5,667 nucleotides of DNA from Roseovarius sp. (GCA_023260815.1 JALQUE010000080.1:1-5667); one strand, 5' to 3'; shown: positions 1 to 5,649, counted from the first letter of the stretch. Made by a program: numbers and translations. Notes: generated by a model from the letters alone, not told the origin.

Positions 1-471
1 TGCAAAGACCGCATCAAACGCTTCGCGGTCGGGTTTGGGCCTGTAGCCTGCATGTTCGACGCCATAGACCGCATCGAACACACCCGACAGGCCGCGCCGC
101 TCGATCACGCGTTCGGCATAGGGCGCGCTGCCATTGGTGTAAACGATGCGCCGTCCCGGCAGTGCGGAAATCCGGGCACGCAACTGGGCGTCGGGTTCCA
201 GCGCATCAAAGGAAATATCATGCACATCAACCAGATACGGGTCGGGATCCACGCCATGTTCGCGCATCAGACCGGCCAGCGTCGTACCATGCTCGTGCCA
301 GTATTTGCGACGCAGGCGGTCGGCCTCGGACCGATCGACCCCAAGCGTGTTCATCACGAAACGGGTCATGCGGTGTTCGATCTGGTCGAACAGGCGCACG
401 TCGGGCGCGTAGAGAGTGTTGTCCAGATCGAACACCCAGGTCTCGACATGCGTGAAATTCTGCTTGGTCAT
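1..471 (-). CDS. HAD-family hydrolase, probable pyrimidine 5'-nucleotidase (3' end cut by window edge)
   Basis: The first 157 residues are present; the gene runs off the left edge. HAD motif I is D15-L-D17-N-T, with the nucleophile Asp15 and the acid/base Asp17. Motif II is the Thr in YTNG (T112), and the motif III lysine is probably K146 in YRPKP. Motif IV (acidic, metal-binding) would lie past the edge. The order FDLDNTLY, then an all-alpha cap at about 22-95, then VYTNG, is that of the SDT1/pyrimidine 5'-nucleotidase branch, whose members dephosphorylate UMP/CMP-type nucleotides in the cytoplasm. Family members are roughly 210-230 residues, so about a quarter is missing. The ATG at 471 is preceded by AGGA (480-483) with 8 bases between, supporting this start. 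The family is well supported, but the exact substrate is inference, since HAD proteins are promiscuous. The gene is divergent from the GntR regulator with 113 bp between starts. Confidence 0.88.
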   Translation of the reverse strand, partial: MTKQNFTHVETWVFDLDNTLYAPDVRLFDQIEHRMTRFVMNTLGVDRSEADRLRRKYWHEHGTTLAGLMREHGVDPDPYLVDVHDISFDALEPDAQLRARISALPGRRIVYTNGSAPYAERVIERRGLSGVFDAVYGVEHAGYRPKPDREAFDAVFA

Positions 472-521
472 GGACGTGATCCTAGAACGCCGCGACAAAG
501 GGTGCAATCGCACGAGACTTG

Positions 522-527
522 ATTGTA
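522..527 (-). promoter_or_regulatory. Possible -10 box for the HAD gene
   Basis: Read on the minus strand this is TACAAT, five of six matches to TATAAT. It lies about 50 bases upstream of the HAD start codon. No good -35 is seen at the right distance; the best is GAAACA with 18 bases between. The assignment is therefore tentative. Confidence 0.3.
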
Positions 528-534
528 CACACAA
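523..534. promoter_or_regulatory. Candidate operator for the GntR/FCD regulator (TTGT-N4-ACAA)
   Basis: The sequence TTGTACACACAA is an inverted repeat of TTGT/ACAA arms around four bases. FCD-type GntR regulators generally bind short AT-rich palindromes of the kind TTGTATACAA or TGGTNNNACCA, and often regulate themselves and their divergent neighbour. This site is in the divergent gap and overlaps the likely -10 of the HAD gene. Arms of only four bases can arise by chance, so the position is the main support. Confidence 0.3.
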
Positions 535-584
535 CCGGCGCTTACTGTTTCACCAACAATAAACCACAGGGACAGGTTACCTAC

Positions 585-1229
585 ATGAAAGCGCCCCAAA
601 AAGACGCCTACACTCTCATCCTGGAAGCTATCGACATGGGCATCTACAAGCCCGGAGACCGTCTGGTCGAAAGCGATCTGGCCGAACGCTTCGGTGTGTC
701 GCGCACCCCGATCCGCGAGGCATTGCAGCGGCTTGAAACGCAATCATTGCTGACACGCGACGGGCGCAGCCTGATCGTGGCGTCACTGGATCACAACCAA
801 CTGGCGGAGCTTTATGTCGTACGTGCCGAACTTGAGGGGCTGGCGGCGAACCTTGCCGCGCGCCATGCCACGGATGAAGAGGTGCGCGTGCTGCGCGATA
901 TGGTCGAGGAAGACCGCAAGCTATTGAACGATCCGCAGGCGATGGCGCGGGCGAACCGGCGTTTTCACAAGCAGATCCATCTGTCGTCGCATAACAGGTT
1001 TCTTGTGCAGCAACTGGATCTTGTACACAGGTCCATGGCGCTGATGGCGACCACATCGCTTGCCGCCCTTGGCCGGCCGGCGGATGCGCTGAAGGAACAT
1101 GACGCTATCGTCAGCGCAATCGAAGCACGTGACACCAAAGGCGCCGGAGACGCGCTGAAGGCCCATATTTCCAAGGCTTTCGTTACGCGCCTGAAGCTGG
1201 ATTCAGGGGAAGTAGGCACCATCGTCTGA
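585..1229 (+). CDS. GntR family transcriptional regulator, FadR/FCD subfamily
   Basis: This is a 214-residue cytoplasmic DNA-binding regulator, the normal length for the subfamily. Residues 1-68 form the winged helix-turn-helix: GxYKPGDRLVESDLAERFGV then the recognition helix VSRTPIREAL (38-47). Residues about 73-205 form the all-helical FCD ligand-binding domain. Histidines H128 (RRFHKQIH), H172 (EHDAI) and H194 (KAHI) have the 44- and 22-residue spacing of the metal site in FCD proteins such as TM0439. The usual Asp four residues before the first His is Asn (N124) here. The frame is open upstream to a TTG at 519, but the ATG at 585 was chosen because AGG (574-576) sits 8 bases before it and MKAPQKDAY is a normal family N-terminus. 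Its 3' end overlaps the convergent glycosyltransferase gene by 27 bp. The effector, probably a small carboxylate, and targets are unknown; the divergent HAD gene and itself are candidate targets. Confidence 0.92.
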   Translation: MKAPQKDAYTLILEAIDMGIYKPGDRLVESDLAERFGVSRTPIREALQRLETQSLLTRDGRSLIVASLDHNQLAELYVVRAELEGLAANLAARHATDEEVRVLRDMVEEDRKLLNDPQAMARANRRFHKQIHLSSHNRFLVQQLDLVHRSMALMATTSLAALGRPADALKEHDAIVSAIEARDTKGAGDALKAHISKAFVTRLKLDSGEVGTIV

Positions 1230-3104
1230 GCCGCGTTTCCATCGCCTGCGTCCCCTGAGCGGCAAAGACACGCCATGTGTTGTCTTGTCCCAGAAGAAGG
1301 GCTTCACCACCAATTCGTAAAGCGCCTTGTAGGCGGCGATCGCGCCAAGCGGTGCGTAGAAAATCATGGTTGGCACCCATGGCAGGAGATGAAAGTGCTC
1401 TCGCCGGTTGACGGCGGCTGCATGGATCAGGATGCACAGGATTTCGGCGGTCAGAAACAAGCTGCACACCGTGATAAGAACCGAACGCGGCACCAGCGGA
1501 TCAAGCGGATGGAAGAGGCCAAGGAGAACCAGCCAGAATGACCACAGGATCGGCGCCAGAATGAATTGGGACAAGGCGGCCATGAAATGCGCCTGAAACC
1601 CCCAGAACTTCCACGCACCCAGCTGTTTATAAAGTAAACCGGGCTTACGCATGTGGACCAGATAGGTGGTCATGTACCCCTTGAGCCAGCGTGAGCGTTG
1701 CTTGACCCAAGGCCAGACATGGCAATTCGCTTCTTCGGCGGTCACGGTGTCGATCATTTCCGTCCGCAAGCCGTGGCGGGCAAGGCGGAACCCCAGATCC
1801 GCGTCCTCGGTCACGTTATGGGCATCCCACCCGCCCAGACGTTCCAAGGCGTCACGCCGAAAATAGAGCGTCGTGCCCCCAAGAGGGATTGCAAGGCCAA
1901 GCCGCGCCATGCCGGGCAGCATGACCCTGAACCATGTGGCGTATTCGATGGTAAAACACCGCGCCAACCAGTTTTGCGCAGGGTTGTAATAGTCCAGCAC
2001 ACCTTGCAGGCAAACGACATCCTCGGGCACTTTTTGAAACCGCCGGGCGATGGCGGTGATCTGATCGGGATCGGGCGCATCCTCGGCGTCCAGAATGCCG
2101 ATGATGTCGCCGGCGCAGAAATCGAGCGCATAGTTCATTGCGCGGGGCTTGGTGCGGGGCTGGCCATCCGGCGCGATCACGGCGCGCATCCACGACGGCA
2201 GGTCGATCTGTGCCAGCGTCCGGCGGGTCAGCGCGTCTTCTTCCTCGAGCACGAGAACCACATCGAGCAGGCATTTGGGATAGGTCAGACGTTGCAGCCG
2301 CCCGATCAGGTGATGAACGATCTCCGTTTCGCGAAAAAGTGGCACGATGATCGACACTTTGGGCAGGGGCACGGTGTCATCTGGCATATCATTGGAGAGC
2401 ACGGGCAAACTGCTTGCGTCGGGGTTCATACTGGCCACGAAAGCCGCCAGTTTCAGAACGATCGAGATCGCCAGCGTCACGCAGGCCCAGAGGGCCACAA
2501 CCGAGAGTACCACCGCCGGGAAGATCAGTGTCAGCGCCGCAATCACCGACAGAAGGGCAAGTGTAACACCCAAGCGCCGATGCAGCGTATCGCCCCATGT
2601 GCGGCAGCTTTCCGCGGTCGGCACACGGGCTTGCGCAGCATGGGTCAGGACGGTCCGGTGGCGGGTGACGATTTCATCCTGGATAAGCGCGCGTGGCGCA
2701 ATCAGCAGACGCGCACCGTCCGCTTGCTGCGCGGGTCCGGGCGCATGGGTAAGGATGGCCGGCAGACCATCGCGATCCTGCACAGGCAGCAATCCCCGGC
2801 GCAGCAGATCGCCCGGCGCCGCGCCGGTTGGACGGTAGGCAAGCGCCGCGACAGCCTCACGATCGACACAGCGCGTCTTGAGCCGTGCCGCATGGGCCGC
2901 CAGCAACGTGCTCTCCTCGATCAGACCTTCAGCTTTGAGGATATCGTCGATCGATGCATCGCAATGCGCGCGCACCATTCCTGCCAGAACCATGTCTGTC
3001 CGCGAGATGGCCCCCTGACGCACAAGCTGCGCACCGATGGAGTCGGCGGCCTCGGATTGCGCCGCTCCCGGGGTCGCAAGCTGGCGCAGTTCCGTAATAC
3101 CCAT
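1203..3104 (-). CDS. Membrane glycosyltransferase family 2 with N-terminal GspE-N/MshEN-like domain (XagB / cellulose-synthase-like)
   Basis: This 633-residue inner-membrane enzyme probably polymerises or transfers sugars for a surface polysaccharide. Residues about 20-80 contain two similar segments (SIGAQLVRQGAIS from 22 and SIDDILKAEGLIE from 51) resembling the tandem motifs of GspE-N/MshEN domains. Two membrane helices follow (about 177-225). The GT-A catalytic domain spans 249 to about 475: VSIIVPLFRE at the start, acidic EEED at 287-290, DAED (339-342) for nucleotide-sugar/metal binding, TED (432-434) as catalytic base, and QRSRW (469-473), the processive-synthase QxxRW signature. Three or more C-terminal helices lie at about 506-531, 541-565 and 573-595. 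Overall layout matches the CESA-like group containing XagB. A full AGGAGG (3110-3115) lies 5 bases before the ATG. The last ~20 residues after FFWDKTTHGV are basic and low in conservation appeal. Sugar donor and product cannot be told from sequence; the GT2 call is firm. Confidence 0.92.
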   Translation of the reverse strand: MGITELRQLATPGAAQSEAADSIGAQLVRQGAISRTDMVLAGMVRAHCDASIDDILKAEGLIEESTLLAAHAARLKTRCVDREAVAALAYRPTGAAPGDLLRRGLLPVQDRDGLPAILTHAPGPAQQADGARLLIAPRALIQDEIVTRHRTVLTHAAQARVPTAESCRTWGDTLHRRLGVTLALLSVIAALTLIFPAVVLSVVALWACVTLAISIVLKLAAFVASMNPDASSLPVLSNDMPDDTVPLPKVSIIVPLFRETEIVHHLIGRLQRLTYPKCLLDVVLVLEEEDALTRRTLAQIDLPSWMRAVIAPDGQPRTKPRAMNYALDFCAGDIIGILDAEDAPDPDQITAIARRFQKVPEDVVCLQGVLDYYNPAQNWLARCFTIEYATWFRVMLPGMARLGLAIPLGGTTLYFRRDALERLGGWDAHNVTEDADLGFRLARHGLRTEMIDTVTAEEANCHVWPWVKQRSRWLKGYMTTYLVHMRKPGLLYKQLGAWKFWGFQAHFMAALSQFILAPILWSFWLVLLGLFHPLDPLVPRSVLITVCSLFLTAEILCILIHAAAVNRREHFHLLPWVPTMIFYAPLGAIAAYKALYELVVKPFFWDKTTHGVSLPLRGRRRWKRGSDDGAYFP

Positions 3105-3109
3105 GCCGG

Positions 3110-3115
3110 CCTCCT
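3110..3115 (-). promoter_or_regulatory. Consensus Shine-Dalgarno of the glycosyltransferase gene
   Basis: Minus-strand AGGAGG ends 5 bases before the ATG at 3104. It is the strongest ribosome-binding site in the window and fixes the start of the 633-residue protein. Confidence 0.75.
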
Positions 3116-3144
3116 GCCGCTATTCTTTGCACGGAGCATGGGCC

Positions 3145-3162
3145 CAAAGCATTAATGCTTTG
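3145..3162. repeat. Perfect 18-bp palindrome upstream of the glycosyltransferase gene
   Basis: CAAAGCATTAATGCTTTG reads identically on both strands over all 18 bases. It begins 40 bp upstream of the glycosyltransferase start codon, in the 95-bp gap after carA. A hairpin terminator is unlikely because a perfect palindrome leaves no loop without opening the centre, and no T-run follows on the minus strand. A dimeric regulator binding site is the simplest reading. Its central TTAA is also the last member of the 11-bp-spaced TTWA series. Confidence 0.5.
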
Positions 3163-3188
3163 TAAATAAAAGGTTAATGAAAGGTAAA
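3152..3188 (-). promoter_or_regulatory. Candidate CtrA-type binding array (four TTWA half-sites at 11-bp spacing)
   Basis: Read on the minus strand, half-sites occur as TTTA (3185-3188), TTAA (3174-3177), TTTA (3163-3166) and TTAA (3152-3155). They are each separated by exactly 7 bases. The alphaproteobacterial cell-cycle regulator CtrA binds TTAA-N7-TTAA, with TTAACC a favoured half-site. The second half-site here is followed by CC (TTAACCTT) and the first is TTTACC. No adjacent pair is a perfect TTAA-N7-TTAA. The array lies 48-84 bp upstream of the glycosyltransferase ATG. A TTTACA within it (3161-3166) could serve as a -35, but no convincing -10 was found. Confidence 0.42.
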
Positions 3189-3199
3189 CCGGAGATGCT

Positions 3200-4348
3200 T
3201 CAGCCGGTCATCGAGTCTGCAAAACGTTCAAAGAGATAGAAGCTGTCTTGCGGTCCGGGGCTGGCTTCCGGGTGATGCTGCACCGAAAAGACAGGACGGT
3301 CAATCATGCGTATCCCACAGTTGGAGCCATCGAACAGGGACACATGTGTTTCCATGATGCCTTTTGGAAGTGTCTGGCTGTCGACAGCGAATCCGTGGTT
3401 CATCGACGTAATTTCCACCTTGCCGGTTTCCATATCCTTAACAGGGTGGTTCGCACCATGATGCCCATGGTTCATCTTGATGGTTTTGGCCCCAAGCGCG
3501 AGCGCCAGCATCTGATGTCCCAAGCAAATCCCGAACATCGGCAAGCCCGCATCAAGAACGCCCTTGATCATCGGCACGGCGTATGCACCCGTCGCCGCTG
3601 GATCGCCCGGCCCGTTCGACAGAAACACACCGTCGGGCTTATGGGCGAGCACCTCTTCGGCGGTGGCGGTGGCAGGCAACACGGTCACTTCGCAGCCCGC
3701 ACTGGCAAGGCAGCGCAGGATGTTGCGTTTGGCGCCATAATCCACAGCCACGACCTTGTGGCGGGCCTCGGTCTGGCGGGTGTATCCGTCGGGCCAGGCC
3801 CACCGCATTTCATCCCACTTGTAGGATTGAGCACAGGTCACGCGGCGGGCAAGATCCATGCCTTCAAGACCGGCAAAGCTGCGCGCCTTGGCAACCAGCG
3901 CCGCTGTGTCGAAATTCCCGTCAGGGTCATGGGCAAGTGCCACATGCGGTGCGCCCTGCTGCCGGATCGCGCGGGTCAGTCGGCGTGTATCCACCCCACC
4001 GATTGCGATGCGCCCGCGTTTCGTCAGCCACTCGGCCAGTGTTTCGGTCGCGCGCCAACTGCTGGGTTCGGTCGGATCCCATTTGACGACCATGCCCTCG
4101 GCCACCGGATCAGCGGTTTCATCATCTTCGGGATTGACGCCGACATTGCCGATATGCGGAAACGTGAAGGTCACCACCTGTCCGGCATAGGACGGATCGG
4201 TCATGATTTCCTGATATCCGGTCATCGCCGTGTTGAAGCACAGCTCGGCCGTGGTTTCGCCGGTGGCGCCAAAGCCCTTGCCGTAGAACAATGTGCCATC
4301 GGCCAAGGCAAGACAGGCGGTCGGGCGGTCTTGGGTCGCGTGTGCCAT
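3200..4348 (-). CDS. carA: Carbamoyl-phosphate synthase small (glutaminase) subunit
   Basis: CarA hydrolyses glutamine and channels ammonia to CarB, which makes carbamoyl phosphate for arginine and pyrimidine synthesis in the cytoplasm. The product is 382 residues, the same as the E. coli protein. Residues 1 to about 150 form the small-chain N-terminal domain (LALADGTLFYGKGFGATGET, then NTAMTGYQEIMTDPSYAGQ). Residues about 195-380 form the class I glutamine amidotransferase domain: VDYGAKRNILR, FLSNGPGDP (243-250), the nucleophile Cys275 in GICLGHQM, and His359/Glu361 in HHPEASPGP. The Cys-to-His spacing of 84 equals that of the E. coli 269/353 pair. An in-frame ATG at 4411 exists, but 4348 was chosen because GGAG lies 9 bases before it, the family length fits, and the extra 21 residues would cover the predicted promoter. 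CarB is not in the window. It is divergent from the GatB/YqeY gene and is followed after 95 bp by the glycosyltransferase on the same strand. Confidence 0.97.
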   Translation of the reverse strand: MAHATQDRPTACLALADGTLFYGKGFGATGETTAELCFNTAMTGYQEIMTDPSYAGQVVTFTFPHIGNVGVNPEDDETADPVAEGMVVKWDPTEPSSWRATETLAEWLTKRGRIAIGGVDTRRLTRAIRQQGAPHVALAHDPDGNFDTAALVAKARSFAGLEGMDLARRVTCAQSYKWDEMRWAWPDGYTRQTEARHKVVAVDYGAKRNILRCLASAGCEVTVLPATATAEEVLAHKPDGVFLSNGPGDPAATGAYAVPMIKGVLDAGLPMFGICLGHQMLALALGAKTIKMNHGHHGANHPVKDMETGKVEITSMNHGFAVDSQTLPKGIMETHVSLFDGSNCGIRMIDRPVFSVQHHPEASPGPQDSFYLFERFADSMTG

Positions 4349-4382
4349 GGCGTGAGTCTCCGGATATGGGCAAATTGGCGTA

Positions 4383-4411
4383 TACCTATGAGGGTGACCG
4401 CCAAGGGTCAA
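4383..4411 (-). promoter_or_regulatory. Possible carA promoter
   Basis: The minus strand has TTGACC (4406-4411), five of six matches to the -35 consensus, then exactly 17 bases, then TAGGTA (4383-4388) in the -10 position, which matches poorly. Transcription would begin about 28 bases before the carA ATG. A tandem CCCTTG repeat overlaps the -35. The -35 is good and the -10 is doubtful. Confidence 0.35.
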
Positions 4412-4471
4412 GGGACAAGATTGCCATCTCGCGCCCCTTCAAAACAAGGTATTTTGCAGCGCAACCGCGCC

Positions 4472-4498
4472 TTGTCACCTGAGGTGGAGTTCTATATT
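4472..4498 (+). promoter_or_regulatory. Possible promoter of the GatB/YqeY gene
   Basis: TTGTCA (4472-4477) is followed by TATATT (4493-4498), five of six matches to the -10 consensus. The gap is 15 bases, slightly short; it becomes 16 if the -35 is read one base earlier. Transcription would begin near 4505, leaving a leader of about 30 bases. An 11-base inverted repeat, CACCT-G-AGGTG (4476-4486), lies between the boxes and could be a repressor site. Confidence 0.4.
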
Positions 4499-4535
4499 GT
4501 CAGCCACTTATGACCACAGCGCGGGATGGACCGGC

Positions 4536-4994
4536 ATGGATTTGCGAGACAGGGTCAACACGGCCCTAAAGACGGCGATGAAAGACAAGGATGCGGCGCG
4601 GTTGACCACGTTGCGACTGATCAACGCCGCAATCAAGGATCAGGACATTGCCCGGCGAGGAACCGAAGACGCGACCGGCGTGACCGATGCGGATATCCTT
4701 GCGATCCTCGCCAAGATGACCAAGCAGCGTCAGGAAAGCGTGCGTGCCTATGAAGAAGGCGGGCGGCTCGATCTGGCGGAACGTGAAGCCAACGAGATCT
4801 CGATCATCGAAGAATTCCTGCCCCGTCAGCTTTCGGAAACAGAGATTGACGCCGCAGTGGACGAAGCGATCTCTGAGACCGGGGCCACATCGATTCGCGA
4901 CATGGGCAAGATCATGGGCCGCCTGAAAGAGAAATATGCCGGTCAGATGGATTTCGGGGTGGTCGGCCCCAAGGTGAAGACCAAGCTGGGGTGA
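4536..4994 (+). CDS. GatB/YqeY domain protein
   Basis: This 152-residue soluble, largely helical protein is of the stand-alone YqeY family (about 150 residues). The family is related to the tail domain of GatB, the amidotransferase subunit that makes Gln-tRNA/Asn-tRNA, where the domain contacts tRNA. YqeY proteins have been suggested to have a tRNA-related role, but their function is not settled. Visible family features are the N-terminal helix MDLRDRVNTALKTAMKDKD, AARLTTLRLINAAIKD, KQRQES (63-68), RLDLAEREANEISIIEEFLP (77-96) and DMGKIMG (122-128). The frame also allows a TTG start at 4497, but that overlaps the likely -10. The ATG at 4536 has GGA (4528-4530) 5 bases upstream and gives the usual family N-terminus. 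It is divergent from carA and its stop is only 19 bp from the convergent DUF2244 gene, with no clear terminator between. Confidence 0.93.
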   Translation: MDLRDRVNTALKTAMKDKDAARLTTLRLINAAIKDQDIARRGTEDATGVTDADILAILAKMTKQRQESVRAYEEGGRLDLAEREANEISIIEEFLPRQLSETEIDAAVDEAISETGATSIRDMGKIMGRLKEKYAGQMDFGVVGPKVKTKLG

Positions 4995-5013
4995 GCGTCA
5001 CAGCTCTGCCCGC

Positions 5014-5523
5014 CTACTGCGCCGGGTCAGGCATCGCCGCCATGCGCAGGGCATCCACCAGTTCACCGTAAAGCGCCTTGCGTTCATCCTCGGACAAGAA
5101 CGCGCCGATCTCGACCTCGCGGCCCTTGCCCTTGAGCGTGATGTAATGCGCCACCGGCCCGCCGGTCGGGTGCATATGCGCCTTGGCCCAATAGCTCTGG
5201 CAATCCCATTCCTGAACGCGCCCGCCCGGATTGACGCGCACCAGATGCACCTGTTCCGGGTCGATCAACAATTCCTCGGTGATCTCGGCGTCACGGTACG
5301 AGCGTTCAAGCGCCCACCATATCCCACCGACGGCCATCAGCAGGAAGGGCAGAAGCCCCCAGAGGACCACCGTTCCCAGAAGGGGATAAAGCGGAATGGT
5401 GATCATCCCGAAGGTCGCAAGAATAAAGGCCGCAAAACCCCTTCGGGGCAGCGAGCGGTGCGGCCAGAGCTTGAGGCTGGTGGCGTGCGCGGTGTCGGTA
5501 TTCGAGGTCCATTCATACGGCAT
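5014..5523 (-). CDS. DUF2244 family integral membrane protein
   Basis: This is a 169-residue inner-membrane protein of unknown function. A short cytoplasmic-type N-terminus carries the family signature LKLWPHRSLPRRGF (17-30). Two membrane helices follow at about 29-48 and 52-72, with GLLPFLLMAVGGIWWALERSY at the exit of the second. A soluble C-terminal part of about 95 residues contains HPTGGP (118-123) and ITLKGKGREVEIGAFLSEDERKALYGEL (128-155), strongly typical of alphaproteobacterial members. DUF2244 genes are often found near aa3-type cytochrome oxidase genes, so a link to respiratory-complex assembly is a reasonable guess, but none of those genes is visible here. No Shine-Dalgarno precedes the ATG at 5523. 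A -10-like box sits where transcription would start at that ATG. It converges with the GatB/YqeY gene. Confidence 0.9.
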   Translation of the reverse strand: MPYEWTSNTDTAHATSLKLWPHRSLPRRGFAAFILATFGMITIPLYPLLGTVVLWGLLPFLLMAVGGIWWALERSYRDAEITEELLIDPEQVHLVRVNPGGRVQEWDCQSYWAKAHMHPTGGPVAHYITLKGKGREVEIGAFLSEDERKALYGELVDALRMAAMPDPAQ

Positions 5524-5529
5524 GCGGCT

Positions 5530-5557
5530 ATATTAGCGCGGGCCTTGGCATTGAAAA
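5530..5557 (-). promoter_or_regulatory. Likely promoter giving a leaderless DUF2244 transcript
   Basis: The minus strand has TAATAT (5530-5535) and, 16 bases upstream, TTTTCA (5552-5557), four of six matches to TTGACA. Six bases separate the -10 from the ATG at 5523, so the first transcribed base would be at or next to the A of the start codon. The absence of any purine-rich ribosome site in those bases agrees with a leaderless mRNA. Confidence 0.42.
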
Positions 5558-5561
5558 GAGA

Positions 5562-5590
5562 GGCCGGAACAACAGCGCGAAATTCCGGCC
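5562..5590 (-). terminator. Strong inverted repeat, possible leftward terminator
   Basis: GGCCGGAA (5562-5569) and TTCCGGCC (5583-5590) form a perfect 8-bp GC-rich stem around a 13-base loop. On the minus strand the stem is followed by TCTCTTTTC, a weak T-rich tail; on the plus strand no T-run follows. It could end a leftward transcript entering from the right. One minus-strand frame entering at the edge stops at 5633-5635, about 43 bases before the stem. It could instead insulate or regulate between the DUF2244 promoter and a rightward promoter. The T-rich tail overlaps the DUF2244 -35. Confidence 0.35.
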
Positions 5591-5633
5591 AGCAAACCGT
5601 CGCCATCCTGGTGTGATGGTGTGTGGAATGTGT

Positions 5634-5639
5634 TATAAG
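5634..5639 (+). promoter_or_regulatory. Possible rightward -10 box near the window edge
   Basis: TATAAG matches TATAAT at five of six positions. The sequence at the -35 distance (GTGTGA, 5611-5616) matches only three of six. If used, transcription would begin near 5646, just before the hairpin at 5650-5665, and run into a gene starting outside the window. Confidence 0.25.
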
Positions 5640-5649
5640 AGACGAATCG

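Noticed and set aside
52..522. A 156-codon plus-strand open frame opposite the HAD gene
   Set aside because: The minus strand encodes DLDNT, YTNG and RPKP in order with a good ribosome site; the plus-strand product is a shadow.
519..584. Upstream TTG start for the GntR regulator adding 22 residues
   Set aside because: It would translate the promoter/operator region; the ATG at 585 has a well-placed AGG and gives the normal family N-terminus.
1698..3155. A 485-codon plus-strand open frame covering the glycosyltransferase
   Set aside because: It is exactly opposite a gene with clear catalytic motifs, its product is rich in Arg, His and Gln with no recognisable fold, and long antisense frames are common in high-GC genes.
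3180..3204. ACCGG/CCGGT repeat at the carA stop as a terminator
   Set aside because: The stem is only 5 bp with an 11-base loop and no T-run; carA and the glycosyltransferase could equally be partly co-transcribed.
4349..4411. Upstream ATG start for carA adding 21 residues
   Set aside because: The extra segment is unlike CarA N-termini and covers the likely promoter; starting at 4348 gives 382 residues as in E. coli.
4489..4503. Alphaproteobacterial LexA box (GTTC-N7-GTTC) before the GatB/YqeY gene
   Set aside because: Only one GTTC is present; seven bases later the sequence is TCAG.
3248..4513. A 421-codon plus-strand open frame covering carA
   Set aside because: It is a shadow of carA, which has all its catalytic residues; the antisense product has no recognised motif and no convincing start signal.
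4984..5005. Hairpin AGCT-(GGG)-GTGA-GCG-TCAC-AGCT between the convergent GatB/YqeY and DUF2244 genes as a two-way terminator
   Set aside because: The stem is interrupted by a 3-base bulge and no T-run follows on either strand.
5403..5606. A 67-codon minus-strand frame overlapping the start of the DUF2244 gene
   Set aside because: It is out of frame with DUF2244, has no recognisable features and runs through the inverted repeat at 5562-5590.
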